Part shown: positions 1 to 12,000 of the stretch, one piece after another
Layout of the letters: the number at the start of each line of letters is the position of its first letter
Position numbering within the stretch: the first letter of the stretch is position 1
Assembly: GCA_016987375.1 (NCBI GenBank)
Contig: PJRA01000313.1
Span: forward strand, 2,959,583 to 3,023,582
Direction of reading: 5' to 3'
Length of the DNA: 64,000 nucleotides
DNA from: Brachionus koreanus
Taxonomy: Eukaryota; Rotifera; Eurotatoria; Ploima; Brachionidae
Translations under genes and position numbers: made by a program
Notes under the pieces: model-generated
What the model was told of the DNA's origin: nothing
Seen by the model: only the letters and a program-made list of their open reading frames with translations
Database searches by the model: none

Positions 1-1543
1 TTTTTTAATATCATATCTAAAGTCAATAGTAGCTTTGAATCTTAGGAAAAAATTATCTCATTTTACTTTTGACTTTAATATCATTTTTATATCATCGCAT
101 AATTAAGTTTTATTTTCCGATAAATCAAATTAATACATAATAAGATTTGGCGTTAGTCTTCTTATTATATTTTAAAATTTCCAAATAATTTTCAAAATAT
201 AAAATTAAATTTTTTGAATGCAAAATGATAAATCAATCTGTATTGGAAGTAAGTATCGTCATTTTAAATAAATCTTTAGTTGGTTTGAAAATCAAAAGAT
301 AAAGTTGAATAAAATTACTCTTAGATTTTTCAAAAAAAAATATTTTTTTTATTTTAAATTGAAATTTTCTTTTTTATTTCATCAAAATAATTCATTGTTG
401 ATTTTAAGAGGAAAATGTATATGTAATTATATTAATTTTGATATCACCAAAATTTCATTTTTATTTAATCTTCTTAAGAATAAAAAAATATTTTAATCAA
501 AAAGTAATTTCGATTTTGAAAAAAAAATAAACCTCAATCGATTATTAGAATATATCTTTCTTTCGAAAGAAACGCTTATTTTAATCATTTAAACATATGA
601 CTGGGCGTATTCAAAATTAATGTTTATGTTCATGAGCTAAAAAATATTTCCGATTAATTTAAATGCGTAGTTTAGAAACATTTTCAAAAACTCACGCTTT
701 TATAAATCTTTTAAGAAATAAGTAATTAGATTTATTTTTAAAAAATATTTATTATTCAATTAACTCTCATTTGAAGTTTTCTTTGACTATTCGAATATTT
801 AATTGAACTTTTTTACAAATAAATAGATTAGTCATTAGACTTTAAATTTTTTGCAAATTTATTAATTTATTTGATAAGAAAACTTAAGTTAAAAATAGCG
901 TATATATAAATTAACTAGGTACAGCTTCAGGACAAAGCTAAAATTTACACAATAAAAAATTGACTTTATTCTTTAAATGTTTGCCATAAACCAATTTTTT
1001 TACCTAATCGAAATTTACTTTTGTATGGCCTTAGTTTATCGATCCTAACAATTAATTAAGTTACTATGCAATTTAGAGTTAAATTATAGAAAAATTCAAG
1101 TCTAGCTATAAAATACGAAAATTTTGTTCGCATATACGCTTAAAAAAATATCACTTTTACATTTTTTTTTTGTTGTGAGTTAATTTAGAGCTAACGCTTC
1201 AGTTATCTGATAAAATTTAAGATTTATTTGGTTTAAGCGAGTACTAGTGAAGCTTAAAGATTAAAGAGAATAATTTAGACTGATAAATATTCATAATATT
1301 TGCATTTTTTATTTGGCTAATCATTTCGTAGGCAAATTTTTCTAACGTTTTAGAAAAGCTTTTCAAATAATTTTTGAAAAATGGGAATATTATAATAATT
1401 ATAATTTATTGGCGTCTAAAAAATAACATTTTAGTATTTATGTAAAGTTTATATTCGATAAACATTAAGGATCCTTGAATTATTCAAAACAATTTCTGCT
1501 TAGGGGTTTTAATTTGTTCGATTATCGATTATTGATAAGTTTT
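1..1543. other. A/T-rich spacer upstream of the ABC transporter
   Basis: No coding region is supported here. The short open frames have no ATG start, are built from A/T homopolymer runs, and show no recognisable motif. The stretch probably holds the promoter and 5' UTR of the ABC transporter that begins at 1544, but no specific element can be pointed to. Confidence 0.5.
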
Positions 1544-4500
1544 ATGGATTCTTTAAGTAACAATGTACCACTTTTACCAAATAATAACTTGAAATTAATT
1601 CCGGTATGTTAAAACATTTAAAATAAGAAAAACTAGCCCATAAAAATTCAACTATTTGCTTTAAAATAAACTTATTTATAGGATAATTAATTTAAGATTA
1701 GCAATAAAGAAAATTCAGAAGCAATTAGCAATGCTGTTACCATTCAATCTGGTTACAAATCTTACGGCAACTTTAGTGTTCTAAGAGACTTGAACTTAAA
1801 TGTTCCAGTTGGAGCAATGTAAAAAATATTATAACTTAAAAAAATATAATATTAACTAAAGTTAATTATTATAGTTATGGTCTTCTGGGCCCATCAGGTT
1901 GTGGCAAAACAACAATACTTCGTAGTGTTGTCGGTCGAATATTCTTAGATTCAGGAGAACTGTTGGTATTTGGAAAAGAGCCTGGTACTAAAGGTCATGA
2001 AGTGCCTGGAAGTTTGGTTGGCTATATGCCTCAAGAAGTAGCCCTTTATAATGAATTTACGATCAGCGAAACATTGATTTATTTTGGATTTTTGCACAAT
2101 ATGGAAAAAGAAAATGTGACAAAGAGACGAAATTTTCTAATCGATTTTTTGGATTTGCCATCGAAAAATAGATTAGTCAAAAATTTAAGCGGAGGCCAAA
2201 AGCGAAGAGTAAGCATGGCAATTGCTTTGTTACAAGAGCCTAAGTTGCTTATTTTAGATGAGCCTACAGTTGGTGTAGATCCGATTCTAAGAGAAAAGTA
2301 AAATAATTCTAAATTTAAAACAAGAGAGCTTTAGCCATAAAAAAATCTTTTTTAGAATATGGGGTCATTTGATCGATATTTCGAAAACAAGTCAAACAAC
2401 TATAATTATAACAACTCATTATATTGAAGAAGCCCGAAAAGCAGACAAAGTTGGTTTGATTAGAAATGGGAGAATTTTGGCTGAAAACTCACCTGAATAC
2501 TTGCTTAATGCCTATTCTGAAATCGTAAAATAAATTTTGTTGTAAAATCAATATTTAAATAGTTTTAATTTAAAAAAGAGTTTGGAGAATGTTTTTTTGA
2601 AATTATGCATCAAAGATGAAAGTGTACCAGTACCGCGTGCTAAAAAAACAAATGGATTAAGAAACCCTTTATGTGAGCCCCAAATAAATGAAGGGGTAGA
2701 ATAAAAAAAAATTTTAAAAATAAAATAAATATAAATAAAAACATTTTATTTTTAGATTGACAATCTTAACGATGATATTCCAAACGTTCAAATAAAAAAA
2801 GGAAAAAGTACAATAAATTTTTAAATTTTTAAATTTCTAAAATTAAATGAAATTGAAGAAAGCTTTGTGGCAAGAATAAAGAAAAGTGTATCAAAAACAT
2901 TTCGAGTTCCCAAGTTCAATAATTTTCTTGGAGCATTGTTTAAGGATTCCATACTTATTCGCCGAAATTGGGGGTAGTCATTTTTTATTTTTTCAATTTC
3001 TCTCAAAGCATTAACTAGATTTTCTAATTGATATTCTTTTAAGGTTTTTGATTTTTCAATTTTTAATTCCAGTCATTCAGATTTCACTTTTTTGTTTGTG
3101 TATTGGCCGAGAACCGTATGATCTCAATTTTGGAATTGTAAACAATGAAACTGACTTCAATGATTCGTCTCATTTTGCAGCTCAAATGTATGTTGATGAG
3201 ATGAGTAACAAAACATTTAAGAAAGTAAGCGATTTTTGGATGAAATTTTTTATTATTTATCTCTAAAAGCACTATTTAAACTGGTCCGATGCTTACACTC
3301 AAACAAAAAACGGTAAACTTTGGGGTTTTATTGACCTCAGCGAAAATTTTACTCAAGACACATTTCAAAAGTAATTAAAATTTTTTTCATATTTATTTTT
3401 CATGTCTTTTGTTTAATTTTTTGTATAAATACAGTCCATTTTTTCTAACATGTCAATCAAATGTTAACCTTATATTTATATTAAACATAGTAGATATTTG
3501 TATGTTTCAAATAGAAACAAAATTTAAGAATAATATCCCATTGATTTATGAAATACTTAAGCTATTTGGTTTAAAGCAATTAAGAAGAGTCTAATTAGAT
3601 GAATTTGTTAAATTATTCTTCTATAGTGACACTCAAAATTATTATGCTATTAAGAACAGATCTTCAGCTGTCAGCAATAATATTTTTTCTCTTTTAAAGA
3701 ACTATTTTAATTGTTAATAAAATCTAGATAATTTTGATATTATTTTGATTGATTGAAATATCTACTATTGAAAAGTAAAATTAGTTTGTTTTATATTTTA
3801 TTTGTCAAAAGAGTTGGACTGAAAAATGTTAAAAAATAATTGTTTGAAGAATTCACAATATTATTTTTAAAAAAAATTTAAATCTAAAAGAAAACATTTT
3901 GTTTTTACATTTCATTTCTTTCAAATCTAATATGTATTTTAATATAGAATTCATTAAACAGATTCTTTTTTGTTCCAAGAATTTATATATAAACATAGTT
4001 GTTTTTATTGTTTAAAAAAGTATAAATTTCTTATCAAATAACAACTAATTGTGTAAATTAAAGATTTAATCCGATTAGACCTAAAAACTCATCAATTGCC
4101 GGAAGTAATGTTAATGTTTATTTGGACGCGACAAGTAATTTATTTCTTTAGCAAACAAAAATTAATTCGACTATTAATTCATATATAATTAAAAGATCAA
4201 CAAATAGCTTTGATAACCCAAGCTCGTATAACAGATGCATACCAGTCTTTTTTGATTAGCTTTTTGCCCTATTTACCTTTTGAAATAGATCCAAATTTGT
4301 TAAAATCCCCAATAATTGTATGTTTTTTACGAAAAAAAAAATGAAATAAAAAATTAAAATAAGATTTTAGCTACAAACTCCAATTTATGGTCAATCAAAT
4401 CCTCAGTTTATAAATTTTATGGCACCTGGTATAATGGCAACTATTATTTTCACTCTTACAATAGGCATGACTGGGTTAATGTTTGTAATCGAAAAAAAAG

Positions 4501-5052
4501 AGGGCTTAATGGACCGAAGTTGGGCTGCTGGCATGAATGCTGTCGAAGTATTGAGTGCTCATATATCATCCAAAATAGTTATTATGACTGTACAAATAAC
4601 AATACTCATTTTGATCAGTACTCTAGTTTTTGGCGTAAAAATGAATGGCTCTGTATTTGTTGCAGCTTTGCTACTACTTCTTCAGGGATTTTGTGGAATG
4701 AGCTATGGTCTTGCATGTAGTTCGATTGCCAAAGATGAAACCGAAGTAATGCAAATAACTATAGGTTCTGTGTTTCCAGTTATGCTCTTATCGAGTATCA
4801 TATGGCCTATTGAAGGTATGCCTGGATGGGTTAGATTCATTACCAATTTTTCACCTTTGACTCACAGTGCTGAAGCTCTAAGGAGTGTTTTTTCTAGAGG
4901 TAAATTAAAAATTCATCGAATTAAATATTTAGTTTATCAATGTAGGATGGGGTCTGGAAACTTTAACAGTGTGGTTTGGAACATTAACTGTTCTCGTATG
5001 GAGCATTCTGTTTAACTTGATTGCTTTACTATTTTTCAACATAGACAATTAA
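1544..5052 (+). CDS. ABCH/ABCG20-like ABC half transporter, 13 exons
   Basis: ATP-driven half transporter with the nucleotide-binding domain first and the membrane domain second (reverse ABCG/ABCH layout). Exons: 1544-1603, 1697-1818, 1875-2297, 2356-2524, 2579-2695, 2756-2807, 2859-2973, 3044-3224, 3270-3370, 4064-4134, 4196-4317, 4371-4899, 4946-5052. They sum to 2169 nt, or 722 aa, and stay in frame. Visible motifs are Walker A GPSGCGKTT (about residues 66-74), signature LSGGQKRR (about 166), Walker B LLILDEP (about 187) and a TTHY H-loop. The C-terminal half has a first membrane segment near exon 8 (FLIFQFLIPVIQ) and a cluster ending at NLIALLFFNIDN. Such proteins act as dimers at membranes and export lipids or xenobiotics. 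The organisation resembles proteins annotated in arthropods and rotifers as ABCH or 'ABCG member 20/23'. The substrate is unknown. The start is the first in-frame ATG. Confidence 0.9.
3371..4063 (+). other. Unusually long intron (693 bp) in the ABC transporter gene
   Basis: All other introns in this gene are about 45-95 bp. This one begins GTAATT and ends TTAAAG, and the exons on both sides join in frame. Nothing recognisable is coded inside it. Insertion of a decayed element is possible, but I see no terminal repeats. Confidence 0.6.
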
Positions 5053-5497
5053 TTTGGTTGATGTAAACTGATATTCCAAGTGTTTATCTTATCAAAAAAG
5101 AGAATGAAAAAACAGCGAATATAAAAAAAAATTAAAGAAAATAAATTATTCAAATTATTTCTTAAAAAAATATTTTCTCAATAAATACTTCTAGCTGTAA
5201 AAAGCTAGATTAATATGAATTCATTTTGAATAGGAAAAAACTTCTAATAGATACATATTGAGGTGAACTTTGTTTAATTTATCTTTTAAGACAATTAGGC
5301 TACGGCCTTGATTAATAATAAAATAATTCGTTTATTTTATTCTTTTTGCTTCAGTTTATACTTGCATTCCAAAATTTTCAAAATTTTCTAAGCTATTTGC
5401 AATTACATTCAAAATAGATGAAGCAAAAAAATGTCATATATCTAATAAAAAAACGATTCTAAAAGATTACTTTAATAAAAACAAAAATAAAACAACA
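5053..5497. other. Intergenic spacer
   Basis: A/T-rich spacer between the ABC transporter stop and the next ATG on the same strand. It presumably contains the poly(A) site of the former and the promoter of the latter. No coding or structural feature is seen. Confidence 0.5.
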
Positions 5498-7006
5498 ATG
5501 ATGAGCAGCAAGAGTCAGCCTAGACCAATACTAAAAAAGTCGCCCAATCGTTCACACCCACTTTTTTTCTCTGGAAATGAGAGCATTGATGACGAAGAAG
5601 AAAATATTTATCAACGAAAATGCTTCATTGATCGTGAGACAAGCAAAGATCAGCTAAGTGACATATCAAATCAAAGCTGTAATGAACCAGCACAACCAAG
5701 AGCATTAAGCTTGAGGAAATCATGTCTAAAATCAAACACAAACAGACTCATCGAACAGAAAACAAGATCTGAGACACGTTCTAAGCGTCCATTGTCCAGT
5801 TTTTACATATTTCACTCTCGTGAAATAGATAATCAAATAATGAAATTTTTGCTTAGATCATTTAACAATTTTTTGCAAGAATTCAAATCTAGTATGATCA
5901 AGGATTTTTACGATGATTCTCAATTATTCACTACTTTCAAGGAAAATTTTTTGCTAAAGTTAAAAGAGTTTCTAATAAATGGAGAGTCTTTAATATCAGA
6001 TCAATTACCATCTTGTAATCTTGGTGTAACAATGAGTGAACCTTCGTTTTCTGAGATAGAAAACTTTCGCCACAATATAAATCAAGAAGGTTTGGTAACA
6101 TCATGCTCAGAGCAGTTTTTCAATTTTCCCAAAGAAAACTCCTTAGACAAGCTCGACTTGGACAAAAAAGAAAACATCGCAAAGAAATCGGCCAAACTAG
6201 AAAGCACTTTTTTCGGCTCTCTGCCCACCTCCTCGTTTTTCGAGTCTTATTCTAGTGAGCTCGATCTTAAAGGCAATGTATTGCTAAAATCTATCCGCCC
6301 TAAGCCTCTAAGAACCAACAAGGACAGTTTATTATTAGCTCATGCTAACGAAGCTTTTAAAAATAAGAAATCAACAGAGAAAAATATTGTGAAACAGGCA
6401 GTTAATATTAAAAAAGCGGTAAGATTCGCGGACACATTTGGACTAGAATTAGAAAAAGTCAAAATTATTTCAAATAACAGTTTTGTTGACATATTCTCAC
6501 AGCAGGAAAAATATGAGGATAAATCGGATCAAGGCCAAGATTTTGGAGTTGAATCAACTCCTTTTCTTGTGCTTATTCCGCTTTTTAGTGTGAGAAAAGT
6601 CGATGCTGTGATCAGACTTGAAGACTATATTTACGACTATGAAAACAAAATAATAAAGTCAATAGTGCGTGTAAGAAATTTTTCCTATGAAAAACGAGTA
6701 TTTGCTCGGATCACAGTCAACAATTGGGCTTCGTTTTATGACTTGGATGCGATTTATATTCGCAGCGACAAGGGCTCTAAAGACAAGCTATCAAATCAAC
6801 CAATTATGTTTGATTATTTTGGATTTTGTGTATTGGTTCCGGAGAAGACTAACTTTCCGATAAATTTGATAGATGCCAAGCCGTTCGAAGATTGTACCCT
6901 ACGAGTTGAGTTTGCTTTATGCTGTGTGCAAAATGGAATTTCTTACTGGGACAACAATGCTGGCGAGAATTACAAATTTCAATGCTTTTACAACAAAACA
7001 AATTAA
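5498..7006 (+). CDS. Glycogen-targeting protein phosphatase 1 regulatory subunit (PPP1R3 family, CBM21)
   Basis: Single-exon gene of 502 aa. Members of this family bind PP1 catalytic subunit and glycogen, and so direct PP1 to glycogen synthase and phosphorylase. The PP1-docking RVxF-type motif is AVRF at residues 307-310, inside KKAVRFADTFGLELEKVK, which matches the conserved 'VSFAD..GL.L..V' block just upstream of the carbohydrate-binding domain in this family. The CBM21 domain spans about residues 355-500 and includes RVRNFSYEKRVFARIT and the conserved YWDNN...NYKF end (about 483-493). The N-terminal 300 residues are low-complexity and probably disordered. Two adjacent ATGs (5498 and 5501) could serve as the start. 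Which vertebrate paralogue (PPP1R3A-G) it corresponds to cannot be told. Confidence 0.88.
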   Translation: MMSSKSQPRPILKKSPNRSHPLFFSGNESIDDEEENIYQRKCFIDRETSKDQLSDISNQSCNEPAQPRALSLRKSCLKSNTNRLIEQKTRSETRSKRPLSSFYIFHSREIDNQIMKFLLRSFNNFLQEFKSSMIKDFYDDSQLFTTFKENFLLKLKEFLINGESLISDQLPSCNLGVTMSEPSFSEIENFRHNINQEGLVTSCSEQFFNFPKENSLDKLDLDKKENIAKKSAKLESTFFGSLPTSSFFESYSSELDLKGNVLLKSIRPKPLRTNKDSLLLAHANEAFKNKKSTEKNIVKQAVNIKKAVRFADTFGLELEKVKIISNNSFVDIFSQQEKYEDKSDQGQDFGVESTPFLVLIPLFSVRKVDAVIRLEDYIYDYENKIIKSIVRVRNFSYEKRVFARITVNNWASFYDLDAIYIRSDKGSKDKLSNQPIMFDYFGFCVLVPEKTNFPINLIDAKPFEDCTLRVEFALCCVQNGISYWDNNAGENYKFQCFYNKTN

Positions 7007-7660
7007 ACGAATTAAAAGGTGTTTTGTTTTTTGTCACAGAGTAAATTTTTCTTAAAAATCGATTTTTTTTAGTTAAATTAATTTTATTCAATTCGAATTT
7101 TTTGCCAAATTTTATTCAAATCCAGGAATTTTGTCACTTATGCAATGTTAAAAAAAAAGCTCAATACGATATTTTTTAGAATTTATTAGAGTCAAGTTAA
7201 ATTCCTGGAAAAATAGATTTTTTTTATTGTAACTTATATATCTCAACTAAAACATCTCTTTTTAATTATCTAATAAAAAATGCTCATTTTAAAATAAAAA
7301 AAAATTAATTTTTAAAGCTAAAGAAAAATTGGTTAGCTAGAATTCAAGTCTAAATTAATTCGAAAAACTTAACTTGACTGAAAATAAAATTAAAAAATCT
7401 AAATTGAATGTTTTTTATTCACTTTTTAATAAAATCTAGATCTTTTTGGTAAAATTCGATATAAAATAGAGCGAATTTTTCTAGTTTTTCTAGTAAATTC
7501 TTAATGAATTAAATTTTTTGTTTTTAAAAATCTAAAATAAACGTTTAATTAAAAATTAAACTTATTTTTTACTTCATGTAAATAATCAAAATAAAATTAA
7601 ATTATTTAGAAATTAATTAACAGCTTTTTAATTTTGTTTAAAATAATTACTCGCTAAATA

Positions 7661-7985
7661 ACGCGTGTTCAAAAAGTAATGGCCGTTTTTTTTTAATTTA
7701 AAAAAAAAACATTTTCCTCTGATTAAAAGACAATGAAATTTTATACGAATGTAACATAACTTCTAAAACTTAATTTCATCAAAATTATTTTGCCAATGAC
7801 ATTTTGATGAAAGGGTCATAGGAAATATCATTGAACTAATTCAAATTAACTATATTCAAATTAAATGATAATTCATTTTTTTACATTAGAATGTAAGTTA
7901 CATTAGCATAAAATTTCATATTCTTTTAGAGGAACATGTTTTTTTTAAACTTAAAAAAAACAGTCATTACTTTTTGAACACCTGT
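7661..7985. mobile_element. Mariner/Tc1-type MITE with TA target duplication
   Basis: Non-coding element of about 325 bp with terminal inverted repeats. The left end reads ACGCGTGTTCAAAAAGTAATG and continues through poly-T/A blocks. The right end is its complement, ending CATTACTTTTTGAACACCTGT. The similarity runs about 75 bp inward on each side, including the pair ACATTTTCCTCTGATTAAAAG and CTTTTAGAGGAACATGT. TA flanks both ends (7659-7660 and 7986-7987). There is no transposase frame, so it would be mobilised in trans. Confidence 0.75.
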
Positions 7986-8303
7986 TATAATGATTTTATG
8001 TATAATTCTATTACTAATATATATTAAGAATTTAAAGACCGTCTTCAGTCAATTCAAAGTGTTTTACCCTCATTTAAAATTCAATTTTAAATTTTTTCCC
8101 CTATAAAAGTATAATTAATTTAAGCACAAATAGTATTTCAAAGTAACTAAAGGGGTCGCATTTCTCATTAATTTTTTCACATTTTGTTATAAAATTAATA
8201 TCTAAATTGATTAATTTTAACCAATTCTATTAAATAAAATTATCAAAATTTTTTTTTCTCTTTTTTTCTCTTATCTAAATCACCTAATTAAATTTAATAA
8301 AAA

Positions 8304-8400
8304 AAATATATAAAGTAATTCACAGACATACTACTGTAAAAAACGATGTATGTCATCAATTGTGCCTTTTATATTTATTCAAACAAACTAAACTAGCTAC
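8304..8400 (+). repeat. Dispersed repeat, copy A (related to 28107-28200)
   Basis: About 95 bp similar at roughly three of four positions to a second copy near 28.1 kb. Shared blocks include TATAAAGTAAT, CAGACATA.TACTGTAAA, TATGTCAT and TTTATATTT.TTCAA.AAACTAAA. Both copies hold a short inverted repeat (GACATA ... TATGTC) and are preceded by a T-rich run. No coding capacity. The repeat class is unknown; a SINE tail or MITE fragment is possible. Confidence 0.55.
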
Positions 8401-8587
8401 TAAATTTTTTTTTAAAGCATTGATTAAAGCTTTTTTTTCTAAAACTTAAAATTAAAATGATAATTCATTCATTATTTATCGATATTTTTAGAAATTAGTT
8501 GAACATTCGACTTTGGTTTAAATTTGTTTTACCCAAATTTAGTTTCTGCAATAGCTGCATTTTATATTTTGATAATTTTTAATTAAA

Positions 8588-8696
8588 GGTGGACCTGTTC
8601 AGGGAATTAAAAGTCACACGAAAAGACCAACAGATCAGAAAATTGTCAGCTGCTCGGAAAAAAACAGCTTTAGTTTTATTTATTCAAAAAAGATAA
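8588..8696 (+). other. Possible orphan exon
   Basis: After an acceptor-like TTAAAG there is a 35-codon open frame with unusually balanced composition (VDLFRELKVTRKDQQIRKLS...), ending in TAA at about 8696. It has no recognisable domain and no obvious partner exon. It could be the remnant of a gene or mobile element, or chance. Confidence 0.25.
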
Positions 8697-9046
8697 ATTA
8701 GAGTTCATTGATCAAAAAAAGTTGTTTTGGTTATTATTAATGTTGCAAAAATTTTCTGGGATATATTTTAAACTTGGAAAAAATTACAAATTGATTTTTG
8801 TTGACAATGGACAAAAGTCTTAGTATTTTAAAATAATTAGTCAACTTTTTATTTGCTTTCTTATTTGATGTTGTTGGAAGAAACTCAATTTACCAAATCA
8901 ATCTAAATAATTCTGCATAAAAAAGATAAAAATCAAATTTATTTTATTCGAGAGCAAATAATTTTCAAAAAAAAAGAGACTTTAACAATATCAAAAAAGC
9001 TATAAAACTGTGATCAAAACAATAAATATTTTGAAATTAGATGAGC

Positions 9047-12000
9047 TTAAAGTGCTTTCTTGACTCGTTGTTTACGAGTATGTAAAACGAGCAAGTCGCC
9101 ATCTTCGATAGTTTTCAAACCAGAGTTTTCACCATCGCTCTGCTCAGACGAACCATCATTTTGTTGACTAGCTTTTTGTCTGATATTTCTTTGAATAGTT
9201 TCATTATCACTTCCATGATCTTTAGATTTTTTTACTTTCGATTTGACTTTAGAGTGTGATGAAGTCTGTTCAAAAGCTGGCTTTTGCAAAACAGTTGCTA
9301 ATCCACCTTTCTCTGAAATCCGATCGTTTAAATTTAAAAAATAATCCTGTACTTTAGTCCAATTTAAGACTAAAAATATCAATATTAAAAATAATGGTAT
9401 AGTTAAATAAACATTTTGATATTTCTCCTGTCCTAAATGAAATATATCGGCGCTATCAATCTCTTTTTCTTCTTTAAATTCAAAATTAAAATGCACATGA
9501 GACTTGTCAGCATTAAAATTAAATTCTTTACTATCAATTACAGGCAATTGTTGCAATTGGTTTATTTGATTTTGATTTAAGTTTCCGAATACTGAAATAG
9601 TGCTTGGAAACAAAAGTTGAACTGTTAAAGAGTACTGTGTCTTATCACGGCCTAATGAGTTTAAGTATACAATTGAATTAACTGGTGAATAAATGGATTG
9701 AATAATTTGATCTGGTTGATTAGCTCTAAATAAGTTGACTCTAACAAAGCTGTTTGTTTTTCTAGATTTTAAAGACAATTGCTCACTGAGCTTGTATTTA
9801 GTACCAATAGATATATCCATTTTATTGACTTGGTCAACTAGAACAAAATTTTTCTCTAAAATATCTGCTTGACTCATGTTTAGAATAAATTTTTCAGGTA
9901 TAATTCTAAATTCTCGATCTTTTGCTTTGGTCACTATCTTGAGTTCATAAACGCATCCGGGTCTTAGATTTCGAATGCGATAGGTTCCATACAATTCATC
10001 ACATTGTGCATTTTCTTTACTTGATCGGCAATTTTCATTTTCTGTATCTGACTCATCCTCAAAACTTCTTAACCCATTAGCCTCAACGGTTACATCAGTT
10101 TCAGCTTGACCATTAATGGAAGTTACTTTTCCAAAGACGCTAAAGGCCACTCTATTTGCTTGTACTAACAAATTAGAATTAAAGCCGTCGGTAATCTGAA
10201 TTGGATGTGAATTGGGTGTAAACTCATATTCTTGCATCATTAGCAACAAATAATACATGCCTGGTTTTAAATTGTCGAAAGAAATTAAACCACTTGAGTC
10301 AGTTCGAATAGTTTGTCTAAATTGACGATTTTCTGAGCTTAAGCTAAGAAGGACATTTTCTAGATTGTTTTTTTCTTTTGCATCAACAACATTAACCTTA
10401 AGTTGACCAAGTTTAACGGCTTCGTAGTCTAAATTGTAGTTGCCTTCTTGAACTTGAGAATTTAGAATGTTAAACAGATAGCCTGATTTTGATAATTCTA
10501 CATTATAAAGAGAATAGGGTGCCTTAAGAGGACCCAACTTGAATCCACTCGAGCCTGTTACTTGAATTGCCTGGATAATTGTGTTATCTGATGAAGATTT
10601 AAGCACCAAATCAATAGATTCTAAATTTTTGGCTTGAATTTTTCCACTAATAAAAATACCCAGAATTGAATCAAAGCTTATATGATTTAAATCACAATTG
10701 TCTTCATTTATCTCAATTTGCTTTTCGCTTATTTCAAAAAGTGCCTTATCAGACTGAGCTTGAATAACATAATTTACTTTTGCAGGTAGCCAAGTCTTGC
10801 TCGAAAATATTATTTTATTTTTGAGCTCAGATTTTTTATCTAATTGCAATGTCTCTATTAACTGCTCGTTATTTCTTATCAAAACTTTAAAATTATTATT
10901 GTTCACTGCAAGTTTATCTTTATCATCATTAAATTGATATACTACATCCACAGTCATCTTATGTCTCAATGCATCTAAATTCATCTGGTTGAGGCCTTTT
11001 TGGAACATATCAGATTTTATGCTAATTGTGTCACGGTCCGAATTAATATCCGTATACCTATGGCAGGAATCAATTTGAATGATATAATCAGCTTTTTTAG
11101 GCAAGCAAATTTCATCACTTAAATCAGTATTTTTGATAATATTTTTGCTATACAGGATATTTTTTTCCCTATCGATTAAACTAAAAATTGAATTTTTGTG
11201 ACTTAATCTAAATTTTAACTTAAATCCATGTTGTTCAACTGAAATTTTTTGTAATTCGGAATCAACATTTATAGTCAAAGATTGCTGATCATTAGCCATT
11301 TTCCAACAATACAAATCGTCATAGTTAGTGCTCAATAAGTAGCTTCCAAAGAGCAAATTATTTAAAATAAATGAACACTGTGGCACAGATTGCTTTTCTT
11401 TTTGATATTTTGAACATTTAATTGGAATAATTTGTTTCCAAGTTGAGTCAATTGATTTAATTGTTACACTAAAATCATTTGGTACTTGTTCATTTGGTAA
11501 AAATTCTATTTTTCCTTCTAACTTAGCTTCTAACTGTTCGAAATTGGCATCAAAAATTGGACCGTCAGTGAGTATTATTTTTCTCTCTAGTGGAACTAGT
11601 CTTAAAATTTGAGAAAGCTTTTCGCTTAGCTCGGCTCTTAAGACATAATTTGTGTTGGTGTCTAAAGCTAAACAAAATTTTAAGTCTTTGTCTAAAGCAA
11701 TTGTTCTATAGAGCTTATTGTCCACGGAGCATTTGATTTTAATAGATTCAGCTAGATTCGTTAACAAATTAGAGTTCTTAATGCGCACTTGACCACATAC
11801 ATCAAATGATTTAGGAGTTAGTTCAACTAGATTCAACAAATTAGCATTGGAATCCAAAATTTTTCGATTAGATAAATCTAAATTGATAATACGATCATTA
11901 TAGTATATATTTTTGGCATTTACTGATAACTTGTAATTTCCATTTGATAAATTTTCCATTAAAAATTCACCATTTTTGTTTAACAAAAGTCTTTTGCCAT

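Noticed and set aside
305..496. 63-codon frame near the left edge
   Set aside because: Starts at TTG, is almost only Phe/Lys/Ile/Leu/Asn from A/T runs, and shows no motif.
3409..3594. Open frame inside the long ABC transporter intron
   Set aside because: No ATG at its start, no similarity to the transporter or any family, and the exons on either side join in frame without it.
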